A stretch of DNA of 64,000 nt from Prosapia bicincta (GCA_036971475.1 JBAIZL010000002.1:232908143-232972142); one strand, 5' to 3'; positions 1-13,162 are shown, counted from the stretch's first letter. Numbers and translations are program-made. Notes: generated from the sequence alone by a model not told the origin.

Positions 1-1
1 T

Positions 2-430
2 AATAACAAGTTACAATACAAAATACAACACGACACCGAGAACAAAGATAAACTACAAGCACTAAGCGTATGCAAAATAAACTGCGACGAATGTAACAAA
101 TTCTACATTGGACAAACAGGTCGCAGCTTTAAACAAAGAGTCGAGGAACACAAGCAGAACACCAACTCTACCTTTGTCAATCACATAAAAGAAACAGGAC
201 ACAAATTCACAGACATTTATCATAAGCTAGAAATCCTACACATCAACAAAAAAGGACCACATCTCAACACACTAGAACAATATGAAACTTACAGACACAC
301 AAAAACACAAAGTACAAACATATTAAACGAACAAACACAATACAAATCACACATGCTCTTTGAAACTATCGAAAACCTGCCTTTAAAACCGTCACCGCTT
401 GACCCCACATCTCCAAGGAGAAGACACTGA
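2..430 (+). pseudogene. Penelope-like element, C-terminal GIY-YIG endonuclease fragment
   Basis: An open frame enters from the window edge and runs to a TGA at 428-430. It reads as the C-terminal GIY-YIG nuclease of a Penelope-like retroelement: a C-x2-C pair (CDEC) followed by FYIGQTGRSF and RVEEH, then a basic tail ending SPRRRH. In intact elements this domain follows a reverse transcriptase and nicks the target DNA. The N-terminal GIY strand and the RT lie outside the window, so I cannot say whether the element is intact upstream. No stop or frameshift is visible in the 142 codons. The sequence differs clearly from the PLEs at 29.7, 38.6-41.6 and 45.2 kb, so several PLE lineages are present. 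Confidence 0.85.
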
Positions 431-1311
431 TGAAGATCACCACATCTGTCTCAGTAAGATATAACAAATTTTCAAAATTTAAAGTTCGGATAGTCATAAA
501 CTATTGTTTAAGTGATTAATAATTTGTTTACTTTTGATTATAGTTATGACTTTATCCACTAGATAGAAGCACTTATTGATAATTTTTTTTAAAGTTGTGT
601 ATAGATTATGTCACTCATTCAGTGAAGCAATCAGCCATTATCTGTTATAGTGCTGTCGTTTTCTTTGCGTTTGCTGTACTTATCAATTGTATTCAAGTAA
701 ATAAATATTGTAGTGTAGTGTAAGTTAGTAATGTATTTACACTGTTATATTGTAATTAGTGATTTTTGTATTGCATTTTTATAACATATTACCAATGGAT
801 CAACAATTTTTATAAATTGGGGAGCGGTTAATAATAAGGACTTACTGAAGTGACAGTTAGTTGAAAAAGATTTTACAATTTCATGCTTTTAAACTACAGT
901 GGAGGGTTTGGGCATGTCTCCTTTTCATATTAAAAGACTAAAATCTAATATTTGTAAGTACGTAGAGGTTAGAAACGTTAAAGAAGTTGAGAGTTATAAA
1001 ATCACAGCTTTCTGCAATGACAAACATGAAGTAACATAAACATCGACAAAGAATAGAACTTTCATTTAAAAACAGTAATACAGTTCAAACTTGATTTACA
1101 AAAGCAAAATGAACCTTCCCTAGAAATAACAAAATATTGTAACTAAAATAAAATCAAAAATAATACTAGAGTGTTCTATTTTCTCAAAATAACAAAATCA
1201 AATTATTTAGTAAGTTATTTTTAATTAAAATTCGAACGTAAAAACTTCTAGAAAGATGTATTTTAACAATAAATAATGTCAAATGTATAACCTAAAAGTA
1301 ATTATCTAGAC
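431..1311. other. AT-rich non-coding stretch downstream of PLE
   Basis: This is probably the 3' tail of the PLE followed by AT-rich sequence. I see no coding potential. Positions 476-525 hold a ~48-bp segment that recurs almost unchanged at 2833-2880. Confidence 0.5.
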
Positions 1312-2100
1312 ATATATTTCACAATTATTATATTGGGAATTTACAAACCAGGAAAATTATTTTATTTTGGAAACCTTTTTAGGAAAAGCAGAGACTATAT
1401 CGACATCACATTTCAATGACTGTTCAAATTTTGAAGTATAATAAACAATGCTATATCAATAAATTTCCTGCAATCTCATCAGATTTTATGTATATCTATT
1501 CCAATAAAAAAACGAACGAGAAAATTCATCATTTGACAATTATTATATTATGAATTTACAAACCAGGAAAATTATTTTATGTTGGAAACCTTTTTAGGCA
1601 CTAAGCAGAGACTATATCGACATCACATTTCAATAATTGTTCAAATTTTGTAATATAATAAACAGTGCTATATTATTAAATATCCTGCAATCTCATCAGA
1701 TTTTATGTATATCTTATCAAATAAAAAACGAACGAGCATATTCATCATTTCACATTTTATATATTAGGACTGTACAAACCAAGAAGATTGTTTCATTTTG
1801 AAAACGTTTTTAAGACACCAGCAGAGGCTACAAGGTAATCACATTTCAATGAATGTTTATGAAAAACAAGAAAAGCATGATGCAATATCATATAAAAGCC
1901 TGTATTGTATCAAATTTTATTTTGATCACTTAATCTAATCGATAATGAACCATAACACTCATCATTTGACATTTTATAAAGTAGGACCTTACAAACTAGG
2001 AGGTTTGTTTTTATTTTTAAAAACGTTTTGAGACACTAAACAGAGACTATGTAGTAATCACAATTCAATGAATGTTAATGGAAAATTTTGAAGTATAATG
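1312..2100. repeat. Tandem repeat, ~215-bp period, about 3.7 copies
   Basis: Related units begin near 1321, 1537, 1752 and 1967. Each carries, in order: an ATTATATT-like start, a TTACAAACCAGGA-like block, GGAAACCTTTTTAGG or a variant, GCAGAGACTAT, ACATCACATTTCAAT, and a GATTTTATGTATAT-like stretch. Copies one and two are close; three and four are progressively diverged. The period resembles satellite DNA, but the array is short. Confidence 0.8.
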
Positions 2101-2765
2101 GTCTCTGTTGTCGCCGAAGAAATTTCATGTTTGTCATTGGTGACGGTTCCGATAAGAAAGTGTTTGGACCAGCCAAACTTCTGCAACAAATTACCGGCCT
2201 AGGTCAAATATGATAATGCACATAGCTTTGCACTCCAAGGCGATGATGCCGCCTTTGTTGTCAGCGGTCACTACTCTCGTATGCTATAACATGGTTGCTC
2301 CATACTTGGGTACAAACTGGCCGTACTGGTTGTTAATCTCTATCTGATGCGTGGTGAGCGTTATATAGCAATAATGTTGCTGGATGCCTTCACCACTGCG
2401 ACTCGTTGTGGTATAACAGCTGACTGTCACGCTTGCCACTTTGGGCCTGAAAGTAGCTTCTTTGTATGCGCATCTGTATGCGATGATCGCTGTTATCAGC
2501 TGCTATGATTTCAATCTGACCAATTGGTTCAGTGAACACCAAAATCTCCGAATTTGTAATGATAAAACGTTTTCTGTCGTTTAATTTGAGATTTTTGAGG
2601 AAGAACCACTATTGAGTCAAAACTGGCCGTTCGCCGTTGCCGGCTGTGTCCTGCAGGTCTCCGTATGGTCTAACATTGTGTGTTTACAGAGGGATCATGT
2701 GTGACTGAAAATGGCCTCACAGACTCTGTCTTTGGATTCTCTGGAGCCAACTCTTGGATCTTCTA
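2101..2765. other. Unrecognised G+C-richer block, possibly decayed coding sequence
   Basis: The base composition is clearly higher in G+C than either flank. Minus-strand translation gives protein-like runs broken by stops (for example a run containing RKRFIITNSEILVFTEP), but I do not recognise a family. It could be a decayed gene from a DNA transposon or a captured gene. I assign no function. Confidence 0.4.
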
Positions 2766-2792
2766 TCGACTAAAACTACTAGAATTCTTTAT

Positions 2793-2882
2793 AAATCACT
2801 TAAGACAATAGTTTATGACTATCCTAACATTAATTTAAAGCTCGGATAGTCATAAACTATTGTTTTAAGTGGTTAGTAAGAT
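2793..2882. repeat. Short inverted repeat (hairpin)
   Basis: Arms of about 30 bp carry CAATAGTTTATGACTATCC on one side and GGATAGTCATAAACTATTG on the other, separated by ~18 bp. The right arm is a near-copy of 476-525, so a related sequence occurs on both sides of the 0.5-2.8 kb interval. Confidence 0.8.
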
Positions 2883-3999
2883 TCAACAAACGTAATGGAC
2901 TACAAAGTTCAACAATCCTATAATTCATCCAGCAACTCATTGATAAATTAACTTGTCCGCATGGCAAACAAGTTTGTATACTTTCGTGCCGCTGTGTTCT
3001 TTTGTACTAGCTGCAAGAGCAGAACTGCCGACGCCGTCCGCGTTGAAACGATTGAGAACATTTTCTTTGTCTAAATTGTAGAATGGCTCATCATTCTACT
3101 TTATAGTTGAGATAAGTTTAACTCAATTACAATTGAGGAAACTTTTATTTTCTTTGAAGTTTAATACTTTTGTGAACTAATAAATATGTTTAAAAATTAT
3201 AGGCTACACAAATTAACAATTTGTTGAAAATAAAATGTCAGAAATGTTTGAGAAAGGTTTTATTTTCCGCCAGATACTGTGTTCAGAGAATGTAGGAATA
3301 GTTGTAGGACCATAAAGTTAAGAAATTATTAGTATATTATCTACTCTTTATTTTCGATTTGAAATCAAACTTTATAACATTTAAAAATTATAACTATTTA
3401 AATTGTAAAATTTCTTCGCAAATAGATTACCACGACATACTCGTACATTTTGTAACCATTAACCTGAGCGGTAAAGTTCACATACATATTTAACTATGCA
3501 ATGGTTGTGTGCTTTTATTGTTCTTATTCATCTCAAGTTACAGGAATTTCTGGCGTAAATGAATGAATAACCTATGAACTGCATCCAATTACACTTTCTG
3601 CTTTGACTTTTACAAATTAAAAAAGCAGCCTTTTGCTTGTTATGTTCGCGTGACGAGTACCACGAATAACTCTGTGGGGCAACAAATATTCAATGAAGGC
3701 TTGCATCATAATACGCTCTGTGCTTTAATAATAAAATCGTCGCGCGCGCTTACGTTTAGCGTTAGGGCACCGGATAAACGTTGATGTAGGCCAAAGAAAA
3801 AGCGTTTCAATTAAGGCCTTATAGTTATGTTTTGTATAGTTTAATTTATATTTTGCTTACGTTTCTTAAATATTGTTTTTAAACATTGTAACTTCAACGT
3901 CTAATAACTCGGTTATTTACTTACGAACTCCTTATACTGCAGCTTTAATGTCATGAAGATCTAAAGCCCAGAGTATCTGAAATAATAGTATCTTGGAGC
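2883..3999. other. AT-rich stretch, nothing recognised
   Basis: I see no coding frame, RNA gene or clear repeat here. A small CG-rich patch (CGTCGCGCGCGC) lies near 3740. Confidence 0.5.
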
Positions 4000-4208
4000 A
4001 ATTTTTAATTATAAAAAAAAGAAACCTCTTAATAAAAGTAATTTTTTTGTGTACGTCCTGATGTGCATTTCAATTGCAAGGCAATTATCTTCAGAGGAAA
4101 TTGCTACAAGAATTAGTCTGAAGATGATTGCTTTGCAATCGAAATGCACATCAAGACGTAAACAAAACGTTTTTGTGTTTTAAGAGGTTTAATTTATTTA
4201 TAATTACC
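4000..4208. repeat. Foldback element with paired hammerhead-like cores
   Basis: This is an inverted repeat of ~85-bp arms. On the plus strand at 4118-4144 there is CTGAAGA, one extra T, a 6-bp stem GATTGC/GCAATC with a TTT loop, then GAAA. The minus strand of the left arm (about 4057-4097) carries a matching degenerate copy. CTGANGA-stem-GAAA is the conserved core of the hammerhead ribozyme, which is known in terminal repeats of Penelope-like elements. No helix I partner is evident, so this is a relic or look-alike rather than a demonstrated ribozyme. The foldback at 30.91-31.11 kb belongs to the same family. Confidence 0.75.
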
Positions 4209-4234
4209 TGTAATAAATATAAAAGACAATTTTT

Positions 4235-4605
4235 GCTAGCCAAGTACAATATTTCTTTCTGCTACAGCGACGTTTTTTCTATAACTAGATCGTCATCATC
4301 GTCATGCCTAAAATCGCCAAAAAGAGAAACATAAACGTCTACTATACGTCATGAGACATGTAATAGCAAGTTTGTGTAACCTATGAAACCTATAAATAGT
4401 CATAAACTCTATTTATGGGTCTGTTTTTAGTTTAAATGGGTTTATGACTATTTATAGGTTTTATAGCTTGTAAAAATTTAATATTACTTGTCGCATGACA
4501 TGTATACGTTTGTTTCTATTTTGGTGATTTTAGGCCTGACGATGATAACTGTATAGTTATTAAAACGTCGAGGTAGCAAAATAAAATATTATAACTGACT
4601 CGTAA
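4235..4605. repeat. Foldback element, ~150-bp arms
   Basis: An imperfect palindrome centred near 4420. The innermost arms are strongest, with AACCTATAAATAGTCATAAAC mirrored at 4441-4462. Outward, GCCTAAAATC(G/A)CCAAAA and CGACGTTTT pair with their complements. The TAGTCATAAAC motif is shared with the hairpin at 2793-2882. I see no coding content. Confidence 0.8.
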
Positions 4606-4776
4606 AACAGCCGTCCTGTATTTCTAATACAAAATATGTGTGAGTGATATGAATTATATAATATATATGGTTTGACCTTTCCAATCACAAACGTGATCAG
4701 CACACACATTATTATTCTACTATACATTTATTTCACCTTTATATTCTTTTCACAGAGAAAAGAATACAGTAATAAA

Positions 4777-5830
4777 GTACAGTAGAGTCTCGATAATTCA
4801 AAGTAGATTGGACCGAGACTAACGGATTACCGAAAACTCGGATTACACGGAAATATGTTCTTGTTCATTAGAAAAAAAACAAGTTTTAATGAACCCTAGT
4901 ACTTAAATTAAAGATGCAGAATATACGTATACAGAACTTTATTGATTATAGAACTTGCACAAATGTTGCTTTGGAATACATTGTTTATCACGATTGCTAC
5001 TTTTTTTGGAAAAAGTTGTTATGTGTCTTCTGCGTTTGCTTATCAGGTAGTTTTCGTGCTACAGTATCGCGTAGACGTCTTAGCAGGAGCACATCTGTTG
5101 GAGTGATGTCTGTTGTTTAATACATAGTGTAATGCAGTTTACAAGGCGGCTGTTTCTTCACCGTGACAAATTTTCCCTTCTTGCACTGTCTCGATCAAAC
5201 CTTCACAATTATTCTCTTCATCATTGTCTTCTGTAGTTTTTTGTACCATTTCAATAATCGTAACATCTGTTATCTCAAATGGTTCACATGGGAATTTTAA
5301 GAATCAGGACGTTCCTAGAGAGGAAATGTCAAATATGTTTCTTCTTGTGGATGAATAACACAGTCAACAGTTTCATTATGACTCAGGATTACACAGTCTG
5401 AGTCAGAACACAGTACAAAACTTCCTTGATTGTAATTTTTCAGAAAGCCTAAAAGGCTTTCTTCCTATTCAGTCGTTTTAAAAAGAGATTGCAAAAGCTA
5501 AGGTGTGTATTTTTTTCATACATTTCAGTACACTCTGATCCATCGGCTGAATTTGGCTCGTAACATTTGCTGGAAGATATAAATCAAGGATATCATCAGA
5601 GTACAGTTAATCTTCATTGAGATGCGACGGCTTCATTGTCTAACAGTAAAATTGCCTTCCGAAGCAAATTCTTTGCTTTTAAAACTTTTCAGTTTCGGGC
5701 AAAAACTCATTAAAAACCACTTTTTGTATAGTTCTCATCCATCCAATCAGCACTTTTGTTCTTATATAAAACCGGCGAAGCTGATGTGGAAATGTTTTTA
5801 AATGCCGGCGGCTTAGCAGATTAATCGAGT
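4777..5830 (-). pseudogene. pogo/Tigger-like DNA transposon remnant (transposase C-terminal half)
   Basis: On the minus strand, stop-ridden frames resemble a pogo/Tigger transposase: a stretch like WMRTIQKVVFNEFLPE, then ILLLDN (the DDE-region LLLDNA motif), then an acidic C-terminal tail. The 4777-4860 end matches the terminal inverted repeat seen at 42.54-42.61 and 47.68-47.76 kb (CAGTAGAGTCTCGATAATTC, then ACTCGGATTA). In live elements the transposase is a cut-and-paste enzyme. Many stops and frameshifts make this copy dead. The 5' half is missing and the remnant abuts an unrelated CCHC fragment. Confidence 0.7.
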
Positions 5831-5879
5831 TTGCTGGATGATATTCTGGGAAGCTAGCACATGTAGGTAATAGCTCGCC

Positions 5880-5991
5880 TGACTTGGTGAACAGTTTTGA
5901 TAGACAATGTCCTGCACATCTAACACAAACGAGAACTCTTCCACAAAATCTTTTAGTATGGCCATGTCTCTGACAGCTCTTGCATTTCGGA
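5880..5991 (-). pseudogene. CCHC zinc-knuckle fragment of a non-LTR retrotransposon gag-like ORF1
   Basis: The minus strand reads PKCKSCQRHGHTKRFCGR and then a second knuckle CVRCAGHCLS. This is the CxxCQxxGHTKxxC...CVxC signature of Jockey/I-type ORF1 nucleic-acid-binding proteins. Only ~37 codons survive. It is unrelated to the adjoining Tigger remnant, so two dead elements are nested or abutted here. Confidence 0.65.
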
Positions 5992-6960
5992 GTCAGAGTT
6001 TCTTCTCTTAAAACTTCTATTCTAATTTTTTAACTAACACAAAAATTTCATATCATATATTCCTCTTAAATACTCCTTAGTACTGTATTACCAAATTACA
6101 GTATCAACATTGGCAGATCTTTTAGGGTTTCTTTTGTCTTTATACATTAAATACAAGCTTTATGACTTATAATCTTGAGCTGATACTTCATGATCTATTT
6201 CTTGTGGGTCATAAGACATATGTGTAATTTTTAGGTAATAACTCTTATTATCCTATTTTGTTTATTTTTTTTAGTATGTCATTGCAGTTTTTTGCTTCCC
6301 TTATTTCTGCTCATTTACTATTTTGGCGTTTCCATATTAATTTTAATCTGAACATTGGAGAAGGTCACCCTGTAGTTTATACTATTCGTATTTAATTGTT
6401 TTATTTCATATTATTTTACCTCTCTTACCACTTCTGGATTTAATTGTTTTTCTCGTTTTCTCGGGGACATAGGCTTCATGGATCTTTCTATTTCATAATC
6501 CTCAACAGCTTTATTATTTTCAAATCTATGTGAGAGCCAGGCGGCTTCTCTTTTCACAATATCTTCCTCTTTGGACTTTGTGGGACTTTCGAAGAAGTTT
6601 TTATAAGTATTTTCACTCTTTAATAGCGATAATCCTTTTTTCAGATAATAAATTTTCTTAAAGCTCTTTTCAAATTATTTTTATTTATTGATTTGAGTTT
6701 GGAGCTTGTTAGTTCCACCATTTACCAGTATCTAAATTAATTTCATTTCGCATCAGTAATCCTTCGATTCTGTCCCTTGAACTATCGCTCAAATGCTTTA
6801 CAAAATATCCAATATAGTTCTGCCCAATAATGTACTAATACACAAATATCACTGAGGAATCAAAATAAAATCAGAGGTTTAAAGTTATTGGTTTAAAATT
6901 TAACTGAAAGTTTAAAGTTCAACTATGGAAATTTATTATTATTTGCCTACAATTATTTAC
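5992..6960. other. AT-rich stretch, nothing recognised
   Basis: Minus-strand frames are broken by many stops and show no family signature that I recognise. It may be further decayed retroelement sequence between the gag-like and RNase H fragments. Confidence 0.4.
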
Positions 6961-6989
6961 TTACTTACTTAATAGCCAACGCCCACCCC

Positions 6990-7926
6990 TAGCTGTTGAG
7001 CCATTTGGTGACGCTCTGACCTGTCGAGCACGTGCGTCATCATCATCTCCGGAATGATCGACTGCATTAAATTTCATAACATGATCTGCATCCATCGTAT
7101 CGTGTCCACATAGAGGGCGTTCCGGTGTTTGGAGCACACCGATGCGATGTAAGTGGTCTGCATTCTGAACTTGGCAACACCTAGACTACAGCTCGTGGAG
7201 GTCTGTGGTCGATGGGTCCTATCGTGACTAGGTTTTCCCATTTTCTTCCTGCTGATTGATGTGGGAGAAGCAGTTTGCTGGCCTGGTCGATAGTTGCATT
7301 GATGATAGCTTTTGTGTTTTGGGACATACAAATTTGGCATACAAATGGGTTGTGCCATGGATGAGCTTTTTGGCCAGATAATCTGCCCTCTCATTTCCAT
7401 AAATGCTATCGTGGCTTAGGATCCATTTTTAAGTTATATGGTAAACTTTATTTGCCAGGGTTCCAGGGTTTTTCTTGTTTACATTGTTCTTTTTCAGCCT
7501 GTATCTGTAGTCCGTGATATGTTTCGGATAGCCGCTTGTGAATCAATAAAGAAAACTGCCTGTGTAGGGGCTAATTTGTTTGTACCTGCTGCTGCTTGTA
7601 CTGCTGATATCTCCATCGTAGTTGCTCTGGGGAGCTCCCACTGCTATGTATCTATCAAAATAATGACTGTAGTAGACAGCTCCGCTTGTATCTGTTTCCG
7701 GTATTGATGACTCATCCCTGTATAGGCCTATATGTAACCATTCTGGTTGTAGGTACTCTTCGTTGATTGTATGCAGGGCTACGTGCTTCAGTTCTATGTT
7801 CAGGGATGCTGGTTGCAGCTGATTGTGGTTCTTCAAACTGCAACCTTTTGGTGGATAGTGGAAAAACTCATGGGAATGTGTAAGCAGTACTGGCTTTTCT
7901 AAGGGTATTCCATACTTTAAAGCCAC
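6990..7926 (-). pseudogene. Non-LTR retrotransposon RNase H / C-terminal remnant
   Basis: Minus-strand pieces in order: a frame at 7926-7543 with WLHIGLYRDESS...AVYY and SNYDGDISS, resembling the RNase H start (LxxYTDGS) and the xFDGE segment; then near 7440-7370 SHDSIYGNERADYLAKK, matching the RNase H motif HxGIxGNExAD; then FRMQTDHLHRIGVLQTPERPLC and MDADH, resembling the C-terminal zinc-binding tail of I/Jockey-type elements. The pieces lie in different frames, so at least two frameshifts plus stops separate them. The reverse transcriptase is not seen. This copy is dead. Confidence 0.7.
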
Positions 7927-8675
7927 CCTCTCATAGGGCGCTATTGGGGTTATTTGAGTCTTCAGTCGGGGCGTGGCTTGTCTGTAGTTTGTCCAATGAG
8001 TGTATACTCCTCTGTGTCTGCTAAAATCGTAAATATTGTATCATCAGTAAGTACGTGTTTATTACACTTCAATGTTTTACATTCAATTACAATTTGGTCT
8101 TATTATTTTTTAAAAAAATTATCCTCCAACACGATCCAGAACCTTGACGCAGTTTGAAGGCTTTTCACAAATTCTGGGTCAAATAGAATGTATTTGTATT
8201 GCCTTTTTCACAACTGAAACTCGACTTCAGACTCCCGTAAGGTTGTATGTATACCTTATGTAGTGGAGATCGCTACAGCCTCCTACATCCATAAAGTAAT
8301 AACTTCTCTTTTATAATTTATTTTGTTACTGAAGTCGTAACGCATTTAGGGATAAATAGAGAACAGGGGTATTTAAACATATTTCTTTATTTTGTACTAG
8401 GGTAGGGTGTAGAACGAGGATCTTTACCAGACGGGCTTACGTCCATAGCTTTACCTACGCTTTCCATAACATGCATTAGCTGTAATACCACGCTTGATAG
8501 AGAATGCCTCCACCCATATTCTGGACAAGACGGGTTACGTGCCTAACTTTAACTTTTGTAATATTCCGTTTGATAGAATACTATACAATTTTTAAAGTTC
8601 ACATAGGGAGTTGGTAAGCTTCCTCAAACTAGGGAGAATGCCTTCCACATATACTGAAACAGACGAGACAGACAC
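7927..8675. other. Non-coding stretch with a weak internal duplication
   Basis: No gene is seen. Around 8425-8507 and 8527-8580 a motif with AGACGGG(C)TTACGT, TAGCTTTAC or TAACTTTAAC, and TTGATAGA(G)AAT occurs twice, about 100 bp apart, suggesting a short diverged tandem duplication. Confidence 0.4.
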
Positions 8676-9766
<1,091 letters not shown>

Positions 9767-10080
9767 GAGCTAATTGAAAAACTAATTGACTTAAGTGCTA
9801 TCTACTGTATGTGCAAATCGTGAAGCTATGAAAGCTTCGATGGTTTTTAGCTCAAATATGCTGATTATTTATAAATAAAGCTTGGCTTTATTTACGTAAT
9901 ACCTATAAATTTAAGAGTGTTAAATGTTTCAAATTACTACTGAATATACATACTACACAAACTTTGATAATATTGTTGTTGGAATATTAAAAGTTTGACC
10001 ATCAAAATAAATCTTCTCAGTCGATCACTTATTTGTAATGTTATTAAATAATGAAGATTAGCCATTACCCATTGCATGGT
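9767..10080 (+). repeat. Dispersed repeat, copy 1 (left of the NUMT)
   Basis: About 310 bp closely matching 23802-24110 in the same orientation and 63371-63658 inverted. Diagnostic blocks are ATGTGCAAATCG, TTTATAAATAAAG, AATTTAAGAGTGTTAAATG, AATCTTCTCAGTCGATCAC and the end block AATAATGAAG...CCCATTGC. Copy 1 is more diverged than the two arm copies are from each other. Confidence 0.85.
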
Positions 10081-10184
10081 TATATGGCCGTCGCTTCGAA
10101 TGGGGTTAGGTCGGAGTCTACGGGAGGTCGAAGTGCGGGTGGGGTCTGGTGCTCGTTGTCCTCCTGAGCGCGCCATTGGGGTCC
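10081..10184. other. G+C-rich filler at the left NUMT junction
   Basis: About 100 bp of G+C-rich sequence unlike either neighbour. CCATTGGGG occurs at 10173-10181 and again at 10183-10191, spanning the joint, which looks like microhomology or filler at an end-joining site. Confidence 0.6.
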
Positions 10185-10706
10185 ATTGGGGGACTCAATC
10201 AAAGATCAATTAAAAAAATAATAGCATATTCATCAATTAATAATATAAGATGAATTATAATAAGAATACAAGCTAGAATAGTTCTATGAATTAATTATTT
10301 TATTATTTATTCATTTATAACCATTAATTCTATATTAATATTTAAAATTATAAAAATTAATTATTTAAATCAATGCTTAATTGAAAATTCAACAATCAAT
10401 AAAATTCAACTATCAATAATAATATTTTCATTAGGTGGAATACCACCATTATTAGGATTCCTTCCAAAACTAATTGTAATCGAATATATAATTTTATCTA
10501 AAAATTATATATTAATGTTATTTATAGTTATTTTATCATTAATTACTCTATTCTATTATACTCGAGTAATAACATTAATAATAACAATTAATTCACAAAA
10601 ATTAATATGAACTAAATTAAAAATTAATAACAAATTACTATCATTTTTTTCATTAATTAATATTTCAGGATTTATTATTATCATACTAATTAAATCATTA
10701 ATCTAA
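10185..10706 (+). pseudogene. ND2: ND2, 3' part (NUMT)
   Basis: NADH dehydrogenase subunit 2, a membrane subunit of respiratory complex I. The frame enters at GGLNQ, the conserved GGLNQTS loop, passes AYSSINNMSW and LGGMPPLLGFLPK, and ends at TAA 10704-10706 just before tRNA-Trp. About half of the usual ~330 residues remain, all open in the mitochondrial code. The 5' half is lost at the insertion joint. Confidence 0.93.
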
Positions 10707-10715
10707 TTAAACTTT

Positions 10716-10782
10716 AAGGTTTTAAGTTAAATTAAACTATTAACATTCAAAGTTAAAATTATAATGATATTTATAAGCCTTA
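10716..10782 (+). tRNA. trnW: tRNA-Trp (TCA), NUMT copy
   Basis: Acceptor AAGGTTT pairs with AAGCCTT, and the anticodon loop reads ATTCAAA (TCA). Its place between ND2 and tRNA-Cys is as expected. Confidence 0.88.
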
Positions 10783-10784
10783 AT

Positions 10785-10842
10785 AGGTTTTAACTATTAC
10801 TTTAAACTTGCAATTTAAAGTCATATAATTGACTATAAAGCT
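10785..10842 (-). tRNA. trnC: tRNA-Cys (GCA), NUMT copy
   Basis: The plus strand carries CTTGCAA, which gives anticodon GCA on the minus strand. Position between W and Y is as expected. The acceptor stem has mismatches, so the ends are approximate. Confidence 0.65.
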
Positions 10843-10843
10843 A

Positions 10844-10910
10844 TATTAAAGGAAGATATTATTTCTTCATAAATAAATTTACAATTTATTATTTTTTCAG
10901 TCACTTTAAT
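10844..10910 (-). tRNA. trnY: tRNA-Tyr (GTA), NUMT copy
   Basis: Minus-strand acceptor ATTAAAG pairs with CTTTAAT, and TTTACAA on the plus strand gives anticodon GTA. It directly precedes COX1. Confidence 0.85.
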
Positions 10911-10917
10911 TTAATAA

Positions 10918-12452
<1,535 letters not shown>

Positions 12453-12457
<5 letters not shown>

Positions 12458-12515
12458 TATGGCAGATTAGTGCAATAAATTTAAGATTTATATATAAGTT
12501 AAATCTTTATTAGAA
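12453..12515 (+). tRNA. trnL2: tRNA-Leu2 (TAA), NUMT copy
   Basis: Acceptor TCTAATA pairs with TATTAGA, with the typical GGCAGATTAGTGCA D-arm. It lies between COX1 and COX2, and its 5' end overlaps the original COX1 stop. Confidence 0.9.
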
Positions 12516-13162
12516 ATAGCTACATGATCTAATATTAATTTACAAAATGGAATATCACCACTAATAGAACAATTAATTTTTTTTCATGATCATACATTAA
12601 TAATCTTAATTATAATTACAATAATAGTATCATACATAATATTAACATTAGTAAATAATAAATTTATAAATCGGCATTTATTAGAAGGACAAATAATTGA
12701 ATTAATCTGAATAATTATACCCGCATTAACCTTAATTTTTATTGGTTTACCTTCTCTAAAATTATTATACTTAATAGATTAAATCAATTGGTCATCAATG
12801 ATACTGATCTTATGAATTATCAGATTTTAAAAATATTGAATTTAACTCATATATAAAATTATATGAAAATAAAAATCAATTCCGACTTTTAGATGTTGAT
12901 AACCGAATTATTTTACCCTATAATAATCAAATTCGATTATTAACATGTTCCATAGATGTAATTCACTCATGAACAATTCCTAATTTAGGAGTAAAAATTG
13001 ATGCAGTTCCTGGACGTATAAATCAATCTAGATTCATAATTAATCGTCCAGGATTAACATATGGTCAATGTTCCGAAATTTGCGGATCAAATCACAAAAA
13101 CATACCTATTGTAATTGAAAGAATTAAAATAATTATTTTTATTAAATGACTAAAAACATATT
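12516..13162 (+). pseudogene. COX2: COX2, NUMT copy with an internal deletion
   Basis: Cytochrome c oxidase subunit II, which carries the CuA site that receives electrons from cytochrome c. The N-terminus is [12 protein letters not shown] with FFHDHT. After LKLLYLMD (about 12778) roughly 30 bases are missing and the frame shifts; it resumes at GHQWYWSYELSDF. The CuA region is retained downstream: [19 protein letters not shown]. Length is ~647 bp against ~680 usual. The 3' end is an incomplete T stop against tRNA-Lys. This deletion is not in a homopolymer, so it is strong evidence for genuine decay. Confidence 0.94.

Noticed and set aside
419..445. CTGATGAAG at the PLE stop codon as a hammerhead core
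   Set aside because: No stem II hairpin or GAAA follows at the right distance.
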